In this document: piece after piece, positions 1-8,882 of the stretch
Numbering within the stretch: position 1 is the stretch's first letter
Layout of the letters: each line of letters starts with the position of its first letter
Origin: Actinomycetes bacterium
Lineage (GTDB): Bacteria > Actinomycetota > Acidimicrobiia > Acidimicrobiales > Acidimicrobiaceae
Assembly (NCBI GenBank): GCA_021784785.1
Contig: JAJYHJ010000059.1
Location: forward strand, 1 to 33,382
Direction: 5' to 3'
Length of the DNA stretch: 33,382 nt
Notes under the pieces: model-generated
What the model was told of the DNA's origin: nothing
Database searches by the model: none
What the model saw: the letters and a program-made list of their open reading frames with translations, nothing else
Made by a program: the position numbers and the translations under genes

Positions 1-332
1 CTCACACTGAGCTAGATGCAGCTATCGACATCACCAACCCGTAGGACATAGGAGCTAAGGATATTGAGGAACACAATCAAAACAAAGTCTAAGGACAAAG
101 CACACGGTCAGATGGAGCGTCATCCACTGGAGTTGACTGGTTGGTCATACCTATTTCAGTATGCTCTGTACTTTAGAGAGGAGTGGATGTTACAAGATTT
201 AACTGTTCGACGTGGCTAATGTGTGGACTTCTCAAACGACTTTTACTTGCGGTAATAAGGTAAATACGTGAGAGACGACTTTAGCGTGTGTGTGATGGTT
301 GAGATGAGAAATAAACTGGATAGGAGCGACGT

Positions 333-1166
333 GTGTTTGTATACGTAAATGGCAGTGTAGTTGAAAGCGCCGAGGCTAAGCTTTCCGTCTTTGACCACGG
401 TATCGTGACCGGTGATGGTGCCTTCGAGACGATCGCGGTCTATGGAGGTCGTCCGTTCGCGCTGACGAGGCACCTCAATCGTTTGAGAACAAGTGCTCTG
501 GGGCTAATGATCCAAGAACCACATTTGGATGAAGTTCGAGAAGCGATCGATCTTGTTATCTCACAAAGCGGATTAAGCGAAGGTAAGATCAGGGTCACCT
601 ATACCGCTGGAGAGTCTGGGTTATCTTCCGACCGTTTAGCAGGACCACCGAGTTTGGTGGTCGCCTGTGAACCTTCTGACTTTGGAAATGGTACTGTTAC
701 AGATGTCGTCGTTGTACCTTGGCTAAAGAATGAAAGGGGCGCCTTGAGAGGTCTCAAGACTACTTCTTACGCAGAGAATGTACTTTCGTTAGCATATGCA
801 AAACAACGGGGCGGATCCGAGGCGTTGTTTCAGAACCTAAACGGAGATCTTTGTGAGGGAACTGGATCCAATGTCTTTGTTGTATGGGACGGCGAGCTTG
901 TGACGCCGCCATTGAGTAGCGGTCCTTTAGCCGGCATCACGAGGGATTTGGTGCTTGAAAAGATCGGCGGCGCTGAACGAACTATTCCAATGGAGGCATT
1001 TTACTCCGACGCCATCTCTGAGGTTTTTCTGACCTCTACTATTCGGGAGATACAAGGTGTTTCCTCGATCGACGGAGTTATGGTCTCCCAGGGGCAGGTG
1101 GGTCCGATCACCTTAGAGATTGCAGAAGCTTTTGCTAAGCTTAAGTTTGAATCTAACGACTTGTAA
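333..1166 (+). CDS. Class IV PLP aminotransferase (branched-chain aminotransferase / aminodeoxychorismate lyase-like)
   Basis: 277 aa ORF with GTG start; N-terminal 'VYVNGSVVESAEAKLSVFDHGIVTGDGAFETIAVYGG' and 'LKTTSYAENVLSLAYAKQRGGSEALFQNLNGDLCEGTGSNVFVV' are typical of fold-IV aminotransferases. Confidence 0.9.
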   Translation: MFVYVNGSVVESAEAKLSVFDHGIVTGDGAFETIAVYGGRPFALTRHLNRLRTSALGLMIQEPHLDEVREAIDLVISQSGLSEGKIRVTYTAGESGLSSDRLAGPPSLVVACEPSDFGNGTVTDVVVVPWLKNERGALRGLKTTSYAENVLSLAYAKQRGGSEALFQNLNGDLCEGTGSNVFVVWDGELVTPPLSSGPLAGITRDLVLEKIGGAERTIPMEAFYSDAISEVFLTSTIREIQGVSSIDGVMVSQGQVGPITLEIAEAFAKLKFESNDL

Positions 1167-1188
1167 CGCTCCAGCGTGGTGTCTTCAA

Positions 1189-1205
1189 GAGGGATATATT
1201 CCCTC
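1189..1205. terminator. Possible weak terminator hairpin (gaggga-tatat-tccctc)
   Basis: 6-bp perfect inverted repeat 23 nt after the stop of the class IV aminotransferase; no clear T-tract. Confidence 0.3.
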
Positions 1206-1602
1206 GACCTAAAGCTTGGATGAGAGAACAACTTTCACATCCGAGATGATGTGCCATCTGATCATTGGGCTTTCCCATCTTGTAAAGTTGAGGGGAGAAC
1301 GTACAACCTCCTTGAGAAGATTAAACCCTTAGCGTATTTTCTGTATGGAGAGTTCGGTCGATCTGTCCGACGACTTCAGATGCTTGCGATCTTGTATTGA
1401 CATCTCCTATTGAGGTCAGCGTGTTCGCTGTAGCTGCTGAACCTAGACTCTTTTGCGTGTGGAGTTTACTAAATAGTGACGGTTGAGCTAGCGGTGGCCA
1501 AAAACGCCAAGACGTATTGTAGAAGAGAAAGCGCGACAACATGTCGGTAGTGAGTTTGGATTTTAATCGTTTCACGGCAATTAGATAGGAGGGTGTACGG
1601 CA

Positions 1603-2574
1603 ATGGAGCAGAGTTGGATAGTAAGACTTGTCGATCTCAAAGGGTTTGGCGGAGCGGATAGATCTGAGGGGATACTCCGAGTCGAAGGGTCAAACCTTAG
1701 TGGACAGATTCTGTCACCTGGTCTGAGTGAACGTATTGCTCAGAGAGTCTCAACGCTTCATTCAAGCACAAATGGCATCATTGAACTAGAGTTTAACGAT
1801 GCTGAAGCTGTAAATGCCGGCATGGCCTGTGGCGGTGTTGCGCACGTTACTGTCTTCGATAGAGGAAGGTTTCCTGGTGAGTACTTTGAGCTTGAGCGAC
1901 AAAGAACTCCATTTGTTGTAGTTACATCCCTTGACCCTTCTGGCGGGACAGAGTGCTACGTGATTGACTCGATCTCATCCGCGTTAAAAGCTGATCTACC
2001 TCAAGAGATCATGGACAAGGCTGAAGCGATCAGACTCGCAATGAGGAAAAATACCATCTCAGTACGGCTTCACGAGATTTCATACTACCTTTCTCTCGTG
2101 GCCCCAACGACTCATATGGTCGTTTTGGGAGGAGGCGTATTAGCCAAGGCACTTTCAGAGATGGCCGTACTCCTTGGCTGGAGCGCAGAGGTAGTTGAAG
2201 AGAGCGCTGACAAAAGTCATGAGATAACTTTCGACCCAGAGTCGTTACTATTGGGTCCATTGGACGCTCTGGTGGTGCTCTCTCATGATCATGACTTTAC
2301 TACACCGTACATTACCTCTGCTTTAAAGTCGCATTCCGGAGCTTACATAGGGTCTTTAGGATCTCGTCATACTCAGACTGAGCGACGTAAGCGACTCTTA
2401 GAACTGGGTTTCGTTGAAAAGGATGTGGAGGGACTATACGGCCCAATTGGATTGGACGCGGCCGCTCAAAGTGTCGGCGAAACCGCTCTTGTGATCTGTG
2501 CAGAGCTTCAAGTCCATAAGTCAAGGAGGCCTTTGCGGCATCTGAGAGACACCTCTGGGCCTATCAACGCCTAA
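1603..2574 (+). CDS. XdhC/CoxI family protein (molybdenum hydroxylase maturation factor-like)
   Basis: 323 aa; 'MACGGVAHV' N-terminal motif; C-terminal Rossmann-type 'MVVLGGGVLAKALSEMAVLLGWSAEVVEE', 'YIGSLGSRHTQTERRKRLLELG', 'LYGPIGLD'; aggagg SD upstream. Confidence 0.88.
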   Translation: MEQSWIVRLVDLKGFGGADRSEGILRVEGSNLSGQILSPGLSERIAQRVSTLHSSTNGIIELEFNDAEAVNAGMACGGVAHVTVFDRGRFPGEYFELERQRTPFVVVTSLDPSGGTECYVIDSISSALKADLPQEIMDKAEAIRLAMRKNTISVRLHEISYYLSLVAPTTHMVVLGGGVLAKALSEMAVLLGWSAEVVEESADKSHEITFDPESLLLGPLDALVVLSHDHDFTTPYITSALKSHSGAYIGSLGSRHTQTERRKRLLELGFVEKDVEGLYGPIGLDAAAQSVGETALVICAELQVHKSRRPLRHLRDTSGPINA

Positions 2575-2855
2575 CCGTCTAATGGACGTGGTCCGCTCTG
2601 TATGTCAATGGCCACATCGACATGCGCCACAGTCACATAGGGGTAGTGATACTTAAAGGATCAGAAGCTGTCTATATCTTGCCATCGTATTAGTTATATG
2701 GAGGGCCGCTAGTTAAAGTATTGACTCCACAACGCTACTACGTGGCCGAGGAGCCTCCTCCTGTAAGTTTTGGAAGGATGTCACATTAGTTTTGAGTGGT
2801 TCTGACCAACATAGTTTGCTAGGGTGGTGGATACCACAAGCACTGGAGGATCTTT

Positions 2856-4859
2856 ATGAGTTGGCAACCGATGGACCTTGCCCCAAAGGCGGATGACCTC
2901 GACGCTCTGGCGATTACTGCGGTTCGAATGCTATCTGTAGACGGCGTTGAGTCAGCAAACGCTGGACACCCTGGACTTCCTTTAGGTGCAGCTCCAATGG
3001 CTTGGACGCTTTTTAGGTACTTTTTGAGATTCAATCCTGAAGCACCCAAGGATCCGCTCCGAGATCGGTTTGTACTTTCAGCAGGCCATGGATCTATGTT
3101 GCTTTACTCTTTGCTCCATATATTTGGATATTCGGTCTCAGTCGACGACTTGAAGAAGTTTAGACAGCTTGGCTCGATTACGCCAGGCCATCCCGAGTTT
3201 GGAGTTACAGAAGGGGTTGAAACCTCAACGGGGCCGCTCGGTCAAGGGATTGGAAACGCGTGTGGGATGGCGATTGCGGCTCAAATGCTATATGGTCAAG
3301 GAGCTATTGCCCGAGAAGATGTCCCTCGAATATTTGCAATCTGTTCAGACGGTGACCTGATGGAAGGTATATCGAATGAAGCCTCGTCGTTGGCTGGGCA
3401 TCTTGGGTTGGGTAATCTCTTCGTCTTATACGATAACAACTCTATCTCTATCGATGGATCTACTGAGTTAGCCTTTACTGAGTCACGGATCGATCGCTAC
3501 AGAGCTCTGGGATGGCGCTGTGTTGAGATTCAAGATGGTAACTCGCACGAGGAGATTCGAAGAGTCTTAGATGAGGTTCTCTCAGAGCATGTGGCGATGC
3601 CTACATTTATCTCCGTCCGCACTGTGATTGGATATGGTGTTCCTGGACGTGAAGGTACGGAGAAGGTACATGGGGCACCGCTTGGTCCAGAGTTGACGAG
3701 CCAACTGAAGCAGAGATTTGGATGGCCGGACGAACCATTTTATGTACCGGACTCGGTTCATACGCTGTGTCGTGAGATCGTCGAGGAAAAGCAGACGGAA
3801 CTTAATGAAGCACATGGAAGGTCCAAGAAGGATTCACGATTCGAGACCTTAGAAGCATCCCAACTCGATTCACTTTTTGAGACGATCGCTTCAACTTTTG
3901 AGCCAGGTAAAGCTTTAGCGACTCGGGTTTCCTCGGAAAAAGTCTTGTCTCAGTTGGTTCCTGCGCTTTCGAATATGGTAGTTGGAACGGCCGATCTTGC
4001 GGAATCAACGGGTCTTGCAATTAAGGTTGAAGCCTTCTCTAAGTCTGATCGTAGAGGACGTTTCGTCCACTTTGGGGTTCGCGAGCATGCAATGGGCGCG
4101 ATGCTGAACGGTCTCCATCTGTTTGATGAGCGACTCAGGGTGGCTGGATCGACGTTCTTGGTATTTTCGGACTATATGAGAGGCTCGATTCGACTATCCG
4201 CTCTGATGCGTATTCCGGTGACATATGTCTTTACGCACGACTCGGTCGGTGTCGGTGAAGATGGTCCTACACACGAACCAATTGAGCAAGTGAACTCCCT
4301 TAGGCTCATTCCACATTTGGAGGTTTATCGACCGGCAGACTCTCATGAGACATTGATTGGCTGGCGAATTGCAGTTGAACGTGAGCAAGATCCCATTGCT
4401 TTGATTCTTTCGCGTCAAGCACTGACGGATCTAGGCCCTGAGAACTTGGATCAGATTATTACCCATGGGGCTAGGGTTGTTGCAGGTGGGGATGGTACCC
4501 CAGACCTTGTAGTTGTAGCTTCCGGATCTGAGGTGGCTCTGGCGAAAGAGGTTGCGTCACAACTCGAGGTTAGCGTCGGCTTGGGTCGAGTAAGAGTTGT
4601 GTCGATGCCGAGTAGAGATCGTTTCTTGTCAAAGTCGATTTCGGAACGGCAGCAGATAATCCCAGCAGGCGTAAGGGTCGTATCTGTTGAGGCAGGGACG
4701 ACGATGGGATGGTTAGAGGTAGTCGGATCAAAAGGTCTAACAATTGGGATTGAGGAGTTTGGGCACTCTGGCAAAGGACCGGCCGTGATGGCGGAGATGG
4801 GAATCTCAGTCGAAAAGGTTTTAGAGCGGATCAAGGACTGGATCTTAGAGAACTCCTAA
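2856..4859 (+). CDS. tkt: Transketolase
   Basis: 667 aa; 'SANAGHPGLPLGAAPMAWTLF', 'LSAGHGSMLLYSLLHIFGY', 'TSTGPLGQGIGNACGMAIA', 'DGDLMEGISNEASSLAGHLGLGNL', 'THDSVGVGEDGPTHEPIEQ'. Confidence 0.97.
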   Translation: MSWQPMDLAPKADDLDALAITAVRMLSVDGVESANAGHPGLPLGAAPMAWTLFRYFLRFNPEAPKDPLRDRFVLSAGHGSMLLYSLLHIFGYSVSVDDLKKFRQLGSITPGHPEFGVTEGVETSTGPLGQGIGNACGMAIAAQMLYGQGAIAREDVPRIFAICSDGDLMEGISNEASSLAGHLGLGNLFVLYDNNSISIDGSTELAFTESRIDRYRALGWRCVEIQDGNSHEEIRRVLDEVLSEHVAMPTFISVRTVIGYGVPGREGTEKVHGAPLGPELTSQLKQRFGWPDEPFYVPDSVHTLCREIVEEKQTELNEAHGRSKKDSRFETLEASQLDSLFETIASTFEPGKALATRVSSEKVLSQLVPALSNMVVGTADLAESTGLAIKVEAFSKSDRRGRFVHFGVREHAMGAMLNGLHLFDERLRVAGSTFLVFSDYMRGSIRLSALMRIPVTYVFTHDSVGVGEDGPTHEPIEQVNSLRLIPHLEVYRPADSHETLIGWRIAVEREQDPIALILSRQALTDLGPENLDQIITHGARVVAGGDGTPDLVVVASGSEVALAKEVASQLEVSVGLGRVRVVSMPSRDRFLSKSISERQQIIPAGVRVVSVEAGTTMGWLEVVGSKGLTIGIEEFGHSGKGPAVMAEMGISVEKVLERIKDWILENS

Positions 4860-4995
4860 TAGTAGAGGTATTAATTGTACTTTTTTACAGTTTCGGTATA
4901 ACCTTGTGGGAGCTACTGGAGGAACTATCAACCTCTAAACGGCGTAACATCTTAGATGTAATGCGAGTCACTGATGTAGTGGTAAGACTAAGGAG

Positions 4996-6060
4996 ATGTC
5001 CATGGTGAGCACGGTCGGCCTTCTTTCCGAAATTAAAGACGGTGAAAGGAGGGTGGCGCTTGATCCGAGCGCTGTTGCAACCGTAGTTGCGCATGGATAT
5101 AGAGTGAAAATGCAGGCAGGTGCGGGTGTCCGAGCGGGGTTTTCAGACTCCGAGTACGTCAGTGTTGGAGCCGAGATAGTTCCTGAAGCAAAAGATGTTT
5201 GGGCATGCGACTTAGTAGTGAAGGTGAAAGAGCCCCAGCCGTCGGAGTGGCAGTATTTTAGGCCTGGCCTTATCCTATTTGCGTACCTCCACTTAGCAGC
5301 CGAACCCGAGTTGACAAGAACACTGATGGATAAAGGTGTCGAGGCGTACGCTTTTGAAACCCTCTCTTACCCAGCTGGCCTTCCTCTTCTTGCACCTATG
5401 AGTGAAGTGGCTGGTCGTGCAGCTGCGATAGTCGGTGCCTACTATCTAGCTGCGGGTTCCGGTACTCTCCTAGGTGGTGCCGCAGGAGTTCTTCCGGGGC
5501 GTGTTGTCGTTGTCGGACTAGGTGTCGCGGGAACAATGGCGGCTCGAGGGGCCAGAGGAATGGACGCGGAAGTAGTTGGTGTTGATGTAGATCTACATCG
5601 GCTCTATCAAGCGCATCAAGAAGGAATCGTGACGGCTACCGTCGCGTCGTCGGATAAGGCGATCGGTGAGGTTGTATCCCAAGCAGACCTAGTGATAGGA
5701 GCTGCACTAGTTCCAGGCGCTAAGGCTCCTAAGATTGTTACGAAAGAGCATATCGCTTCGATGAGACCAGGGTCAGTGGTGGTGGACATTGCGATCGACC
5801 AAGGTGGCTGTGTCGAGACGGCTCGTCCTACCTCACTCTCACACCCTATCTATGAGGAGATGGGAGTAATTCACTACTGTGTAACTAATATTCCCGGACA
5901 GTATCCAAGGACCTCGTCTAGGGCGCTATCAGCGGCCGTGGCTCCTCGACTTTTGGATTTGGCGGCAGATCTAGACTCTCCGAAACTCGTTGGTTCTCTC
6001 AACGTCTCTGGCGGCAAGGTCGTGTACGATGCCGTCTCCAAAGCTTTGGGAATGTTGTAG
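4996..6060 (+). CDS. ald: Alanine dehydrogenase
   Basis: 354 aa; 'EIKDGERRVALDPSAV', 'LVVKVKEP', 'FAYLHLAAEPELT', 'LPLLAPMSEVAGRAA', 'VVDIAIDQGGCVETARPTSLSHPIY', 'NIPGQYPRTSSRAL'. Confidence 0.93.
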   Translation: MSMVSTVGLLSEIKDGERRVALDPSAVATVVAHGYRVKMQAGAGVRAGFSDSEYVSVGAEIVPEAKDVWACDLVVKVKEPQPSEWQYFRPGLILFAYLHLAAEPELTRTLMDKGVEAYAFETLSYPAGLPLLAPMSEVAGRAAAIVGAYYLAAGSGTLLGGAAGVLPGRVVVVGLGVAGTMAARGARGMDAEVVGVDVDLHRLYQAHQEGIVTATVASSDKAIGEVVSQADLVIGAALVPGAKAPKIVTKEHIASMRPGSVVVDIAIDQGGCVETARPTSLSHPIYEEMGVIHYCVTNIPGQYPRTSSRALSAAVAPRLLDLAADLDSPKLVGSLNVSGGKVVYDAVSKALGML

Positions 6061-6075
6061 ACCCAATGCTAGCCA

Positions 6076-7461
6076 ATGTCTAACGTAGCCGCAGCCCCGT
6101 CAAGTTTCTGGCTGGCTTCTTTGGGCCATATTGAAACACGTAGAAAACTTGATAGCGATATCTCAGTGGATATCGCTATTGTAGGTGGAGGATTTACGGG
6201 TCTGTATCTTGCATACTACCTGAAGAAGCACGATCCGGCGTTGCGAATTTCACTTTTGGAAGCGCGTTACTGTGGATTTGGGGCATCGGGACGAAATGGT
6301 GGATGGGTCTCTGCCCTCGTCCCTTTCCCGAAAGGAAAGATAGAAGATGACTACTCCTTGGAGATGGCTCGTGCCGTAGATAAGGCTATGGTCGATGGAC
6401 TTGAAGAGATTCAGCGTGTAATTGAATTAGAGGCGATCGACTGCGAGTTCCGTCGTGGAGGCACGCTGTTCCTTGCCCGTAACAAAATCCAAGAGGAACG
6501 CCTAAAGAACAATGTTGAGGAGGAAAACCGTTACAGACACTCTCCTCCGCATGTATGGCTAGATTCAGGTGAACTCTCTTGTCATCTCAAGAACGTTGAT
6601 GCTTTAGGTGCTGCCTACGATGAAGCATGTGCTCGAGTTCAACCTGCCAAGTTGGTGCGAGGGCTAGCTGATGTCGTGGAAAGTTTGGGAGTTGACATCT
6701 ACGAAGATACGTCAGTCGTTGGGATTGTGCCGGGTTCATTGACGACTAGAGATAGCTTCAAAGTGCGTGCGAAGAGCATTGTCCAGTGTACCGAAGCGTT
6801 TTCCTCTTCTGTGACCTCCCCGATTGGTGGTTCTATGATTCCTATCTACTCGTTGATGGTGATAACGCAACCCTTGGCAGACAGCTTCTTTGACAATGTG
6901 GGTTGGTCGAAGTATGAGACGATAACAGATGGCCGAAACTTGATAATATATGCTCAGCGAACCGACGATAATAGAATTGCCATAGGTGGACGAGGTGCAC
7001 CGTATAGTTTTGGCTCCAAACTTCATGCCAGGTCGGAGCGTAATCCAAAGATCACCGATCTTTTGGTCAAGGCTTTAAAGGAGCTTTTCCCTCATCTAAA
7101 GGACGTAAAGATTGACTACGAATGGGGAGGAGCGATTGCTGCGACTCGAGATTTAATTCCTAATATCTACTACGATGAAGTTCTGGGTATCGGCGCTTCC
7201 TATGGATACGTCGGTGACGGCGTAACTAGTTCAAATGTCGCTGCACGGACCTTGAGGGACCTGGTGCTAGGAGAAGAAGATACTGAATTGACCTCCTTAC
7301 CTTGGGTTAATCACAGATCTCGCCAATGGGAACCTGAACCACTCAGATATCTTGGCGTCAATGGATCGATACTTGTAGCGCGAACCATCGACTATCTCGA
7401 GCAAAGAGACGTCGAAGCGTCGTTTTTGAAATGGGTTTTAAGGGCTCTCGTTCCAAAGTAA
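6076..7461 (+). CDS. FAD-dependent oxidoreductase, DAO family (gamma-glutamylputrescine oxidase PuuB-like)
   Basis: 461 aa; 'VDIAIVGGGFTGLYLAYYLKKHDPALRISLLEARYCGFGASGRNGGWVSAL' dinucleotide-binding and GASGRNGG motifs; 'YEWGGAIAATRDLIPNI' and 'GYVGDGVTSSNVAARTLRDLVLG' C-terminal motifs. Starts 15 nt after ald. Confidence 0.87.
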   Translation: MSNVAAAPSSFWLASLGHIETRRKLDSDISVDIAIVGGGFTGLYLAYYLKKHDPALRISLLEARYCGFGASGRNGGWVSALVPFPKGKIEDDYSLEMARAVDKAMVDGLEEIQRVIELEAIDCEFRRGGTLFLARNKIQEERLKNNVEEENRYRHSPPHVWLDSGELSCHLKNVDALGAAYDEACARVQPAKLVRGLADVVESLGVDIYEDTSVVGIVPGSLTTRDSFKVRAKSIVQCTEAFSSSVTSPIGGSMIPIYSLMVITQPLADSFFDNVGWSKYETITDGRNLIIYAQRTDDNRIAIGGRGAPYSFGSKLHARSERNPKITDLLVKALKELFPHLKDVKIDYEWGGAIAATRDLIPNIYYDEVLGIGASYGYVGDGVTSSNVAARTLRDLVLGEEDTELTSLPWVNHRSRQWEPEPLRYLGVNGSILVARTIDYLEQRDVEASFLKWVLRALVPK

Positions 7462-7521
7462 AGAAGGTTGCCAAGATGAGATCAATAATGTGTTATGGAG
7501 TGAAGAAATGAGAGGAGTACT

Positions 7522-8787
7522 ATGACAGATAGATCCCGTTTAGCACCAGTATGGTCCAAGTTGACCGATCTTGAGGTTGTTCGTGGAAAAGGTGCTCTCG
7601 TTTATACCAGTGCAGGAGAGGAGTACTTAGACCTAACCTCCGGTATTGCAGTGACCTCTACAGGACACAGTCACCCAAGGGTTGTGGAAGCGATTGCGAC
7701 TCAAGCGCAGCGGTTTATTCATGCTCAAGTGAACGTATACACCCACGACCTGCTTGAGCCGTTGGCAGAGAAACTCTTCGAAGTTACACCTCCAAGTATC
7801 GAGACATTTTTTTACTCGAACTCAGGAGCTGAGGCTACAGAGGGGGCGATAAAGCTCGCTCGCCAATATACGAAAAAGCCCAACGTGATTGTGTTTCAAG
7901 GGTCATTTCATGGACGAACTTCACAGGCAATGGCGATGACAACTTCAAGGACCAGCTATAGAGCTGGCCACATGCCACTCCCTGCAGGGGTGTTTGTCTC
8001 CATAACGCCAGGATATCTAGAAGGAGAAGCGGTCTCAGATGGAGATCCGAGGGTTCAAAAGGCCCTTGAATACCTGGACTACCTCCTTTTATCTCAGAGT
8101 GCTCCTTCTGAGACGGCGGCCTTCATAGTTGAGCCGGTACTGGGTGAAGGTGGTTATCTGCCTATGCCGAAGACCTTTCTTGAGGGAGTTGCTAAAAGAG
8201 CTAAGGAACATGGAATCTTGTTCATAGCAGATGAGGTCCAGACCGGTTTTGGCCGTACCGGAAAGATGTTTGCCGTCGAACACTATGACATTGAGCCCGA
8301 CATTTTGGTGATGGCAAAAGGACTTGCCTCAGGGTTTCCTATGTCTGCCATAGGTGCACGTAGAGAGATTATGGACCGCTGGCCAGTTGGCAGTCATGGC
8401 GGAACATATGGTGGGAATCCTATTGGCTGCGCCGCAGCTCTTGCAACTATTGAAGTTCTTACAGAGGATGGCTTTTTGCAGAACGTACGAGATCGAGCGC
8501 TTCAACTTAGGGCTGGACTTGAGGAAATTGCTTCTGAGGATACTGCTATCGGAAACGTGCGTGGACTAGGACTCATGGTCGGAGTAACTTTAGTTGACTC
8601 TTCTAAAAAGCCAGACGGAGATAGAGTCTCAAAGATGATCGCTCATGCGCGTAACGAATCGAATGTCCTATTGATGAACGCTGGTACTTGGGGTAATGTG
8701 ATTCGTTGGATGCCGCCATTGGTGGTAGACGAGGCACAGATCAAGAGAGGCCTTGATGCCTTTAAGTTAGCGATGAAAAACACTTAA
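7522..8787 (+). CDS. Class III PLP aminotransferase (4-aminobutyrate aminotransferase-like)
   Basis: 421 aa; 'FYSNSGAEATEGAIKLARQYTKKPNVIVFQGSFHGRTSQAMAMT', 'FIADEVQTGFGRTGKMFAVEHYDIEPDILVMAKGLASGFPMSAIG', 'GGTYGGNPIGCAAALATIEVL'; SD gagaggag. Confidence 0.93.
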   Translation: MTDRSRLAPVWSKLTDLEVVRGKGALVYTSAGEEYLDLTSGIAVTSTGHSHPRVVEAIATQAQRFIHAQVNVYTHDLLEPLAEKLFEVTPPSIETFFYSNSGAEATEGAIKLARQYTKKPNVIVFQGSFHGRTSQAMAMTTSRTSYRAGHMPLPAGVFVSITPGYLEGEAVSDGDPRVQKALEYLDYLLLSQSAPSETAAFIVEPVLGEGGYLPMPKTFLEGVAKRAKEHGILFIADEVQTGFGRTGKMFAVEHYDIEPDILVMAKGLASGFPMSAIGARREIMDRWPVGSHGGTYGGNPIGCAAALATIEVLTEDGFLQNVRDRALQLRAGLEEIASEDTAIGNVRGLGLMVGVTLVDSSKKPDGDRVSKMIAHARNESNVLLMNAGTWGNVIRWMPPLVVDEAQIKRGLDAFKLAMKNT

Positions 8788-8811
8788 GGCGTTTTGGGAG
8801 AACTCTTAGCT

Positions 8812-8854
8812 TGTATAAAGTACCCTGGAAAGATAGCCAAGGGTACTTTATACA
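8812..8854. terminator. Strong hairpin between convergent genes, probable bidirectional terminator
   Basis: Perfect 15-bp inverted repeat tgtataaagtaccct / agggtactttataca (8812-8826 and 8840-8854), 13-nt loop, between + stop at 8787 and - stop at 8883. Confidence 0.75.
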
Positions 8855-8882
8855 TTGGCGAGATCAAATCTGCTTTGAGAGG

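Noticed and set aside
1-332. Leading 332 bp inspected for tRNA, riboswitch or truncated gene
   Set aside because: No open frame from the left edge and no tRNA-like T-loop or riboswitch core recognised; left unannotated.
1321-1575. 84-aa minus-strand ORF divergent from the XdhC gene
   Set aside because: No recognisable motif, composition looks random, no convincing SD; probably chance in a 436-bp intergenic region.
2748-2760. gagga-gcc-tcctc hairpin upstream of tkt as an RNA thermometer or SD-sequestering element
   Set aside because: About 95 nt before the start codon with only a 5-bp stem; no competing structure shown.
4451-4834. 127-aa minus ORF antisense to tkt, and many other 60-110 aa shadow ORFs in the track (e.g. 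6736-7026, 15160-15534, 18621-18944, 27741-28223)
   Set aside because: They lie wholly antisense or out of frame inside well-supported genes and carry no family motifs.
4947-4959. acatct-t-agatgt palindrome upstream of ald as an Lrp/AsnC site
   Set aside because: Only 6-bp arms and no similarity to the two dyads near the Lrp/AsnC gene; too short to claim.
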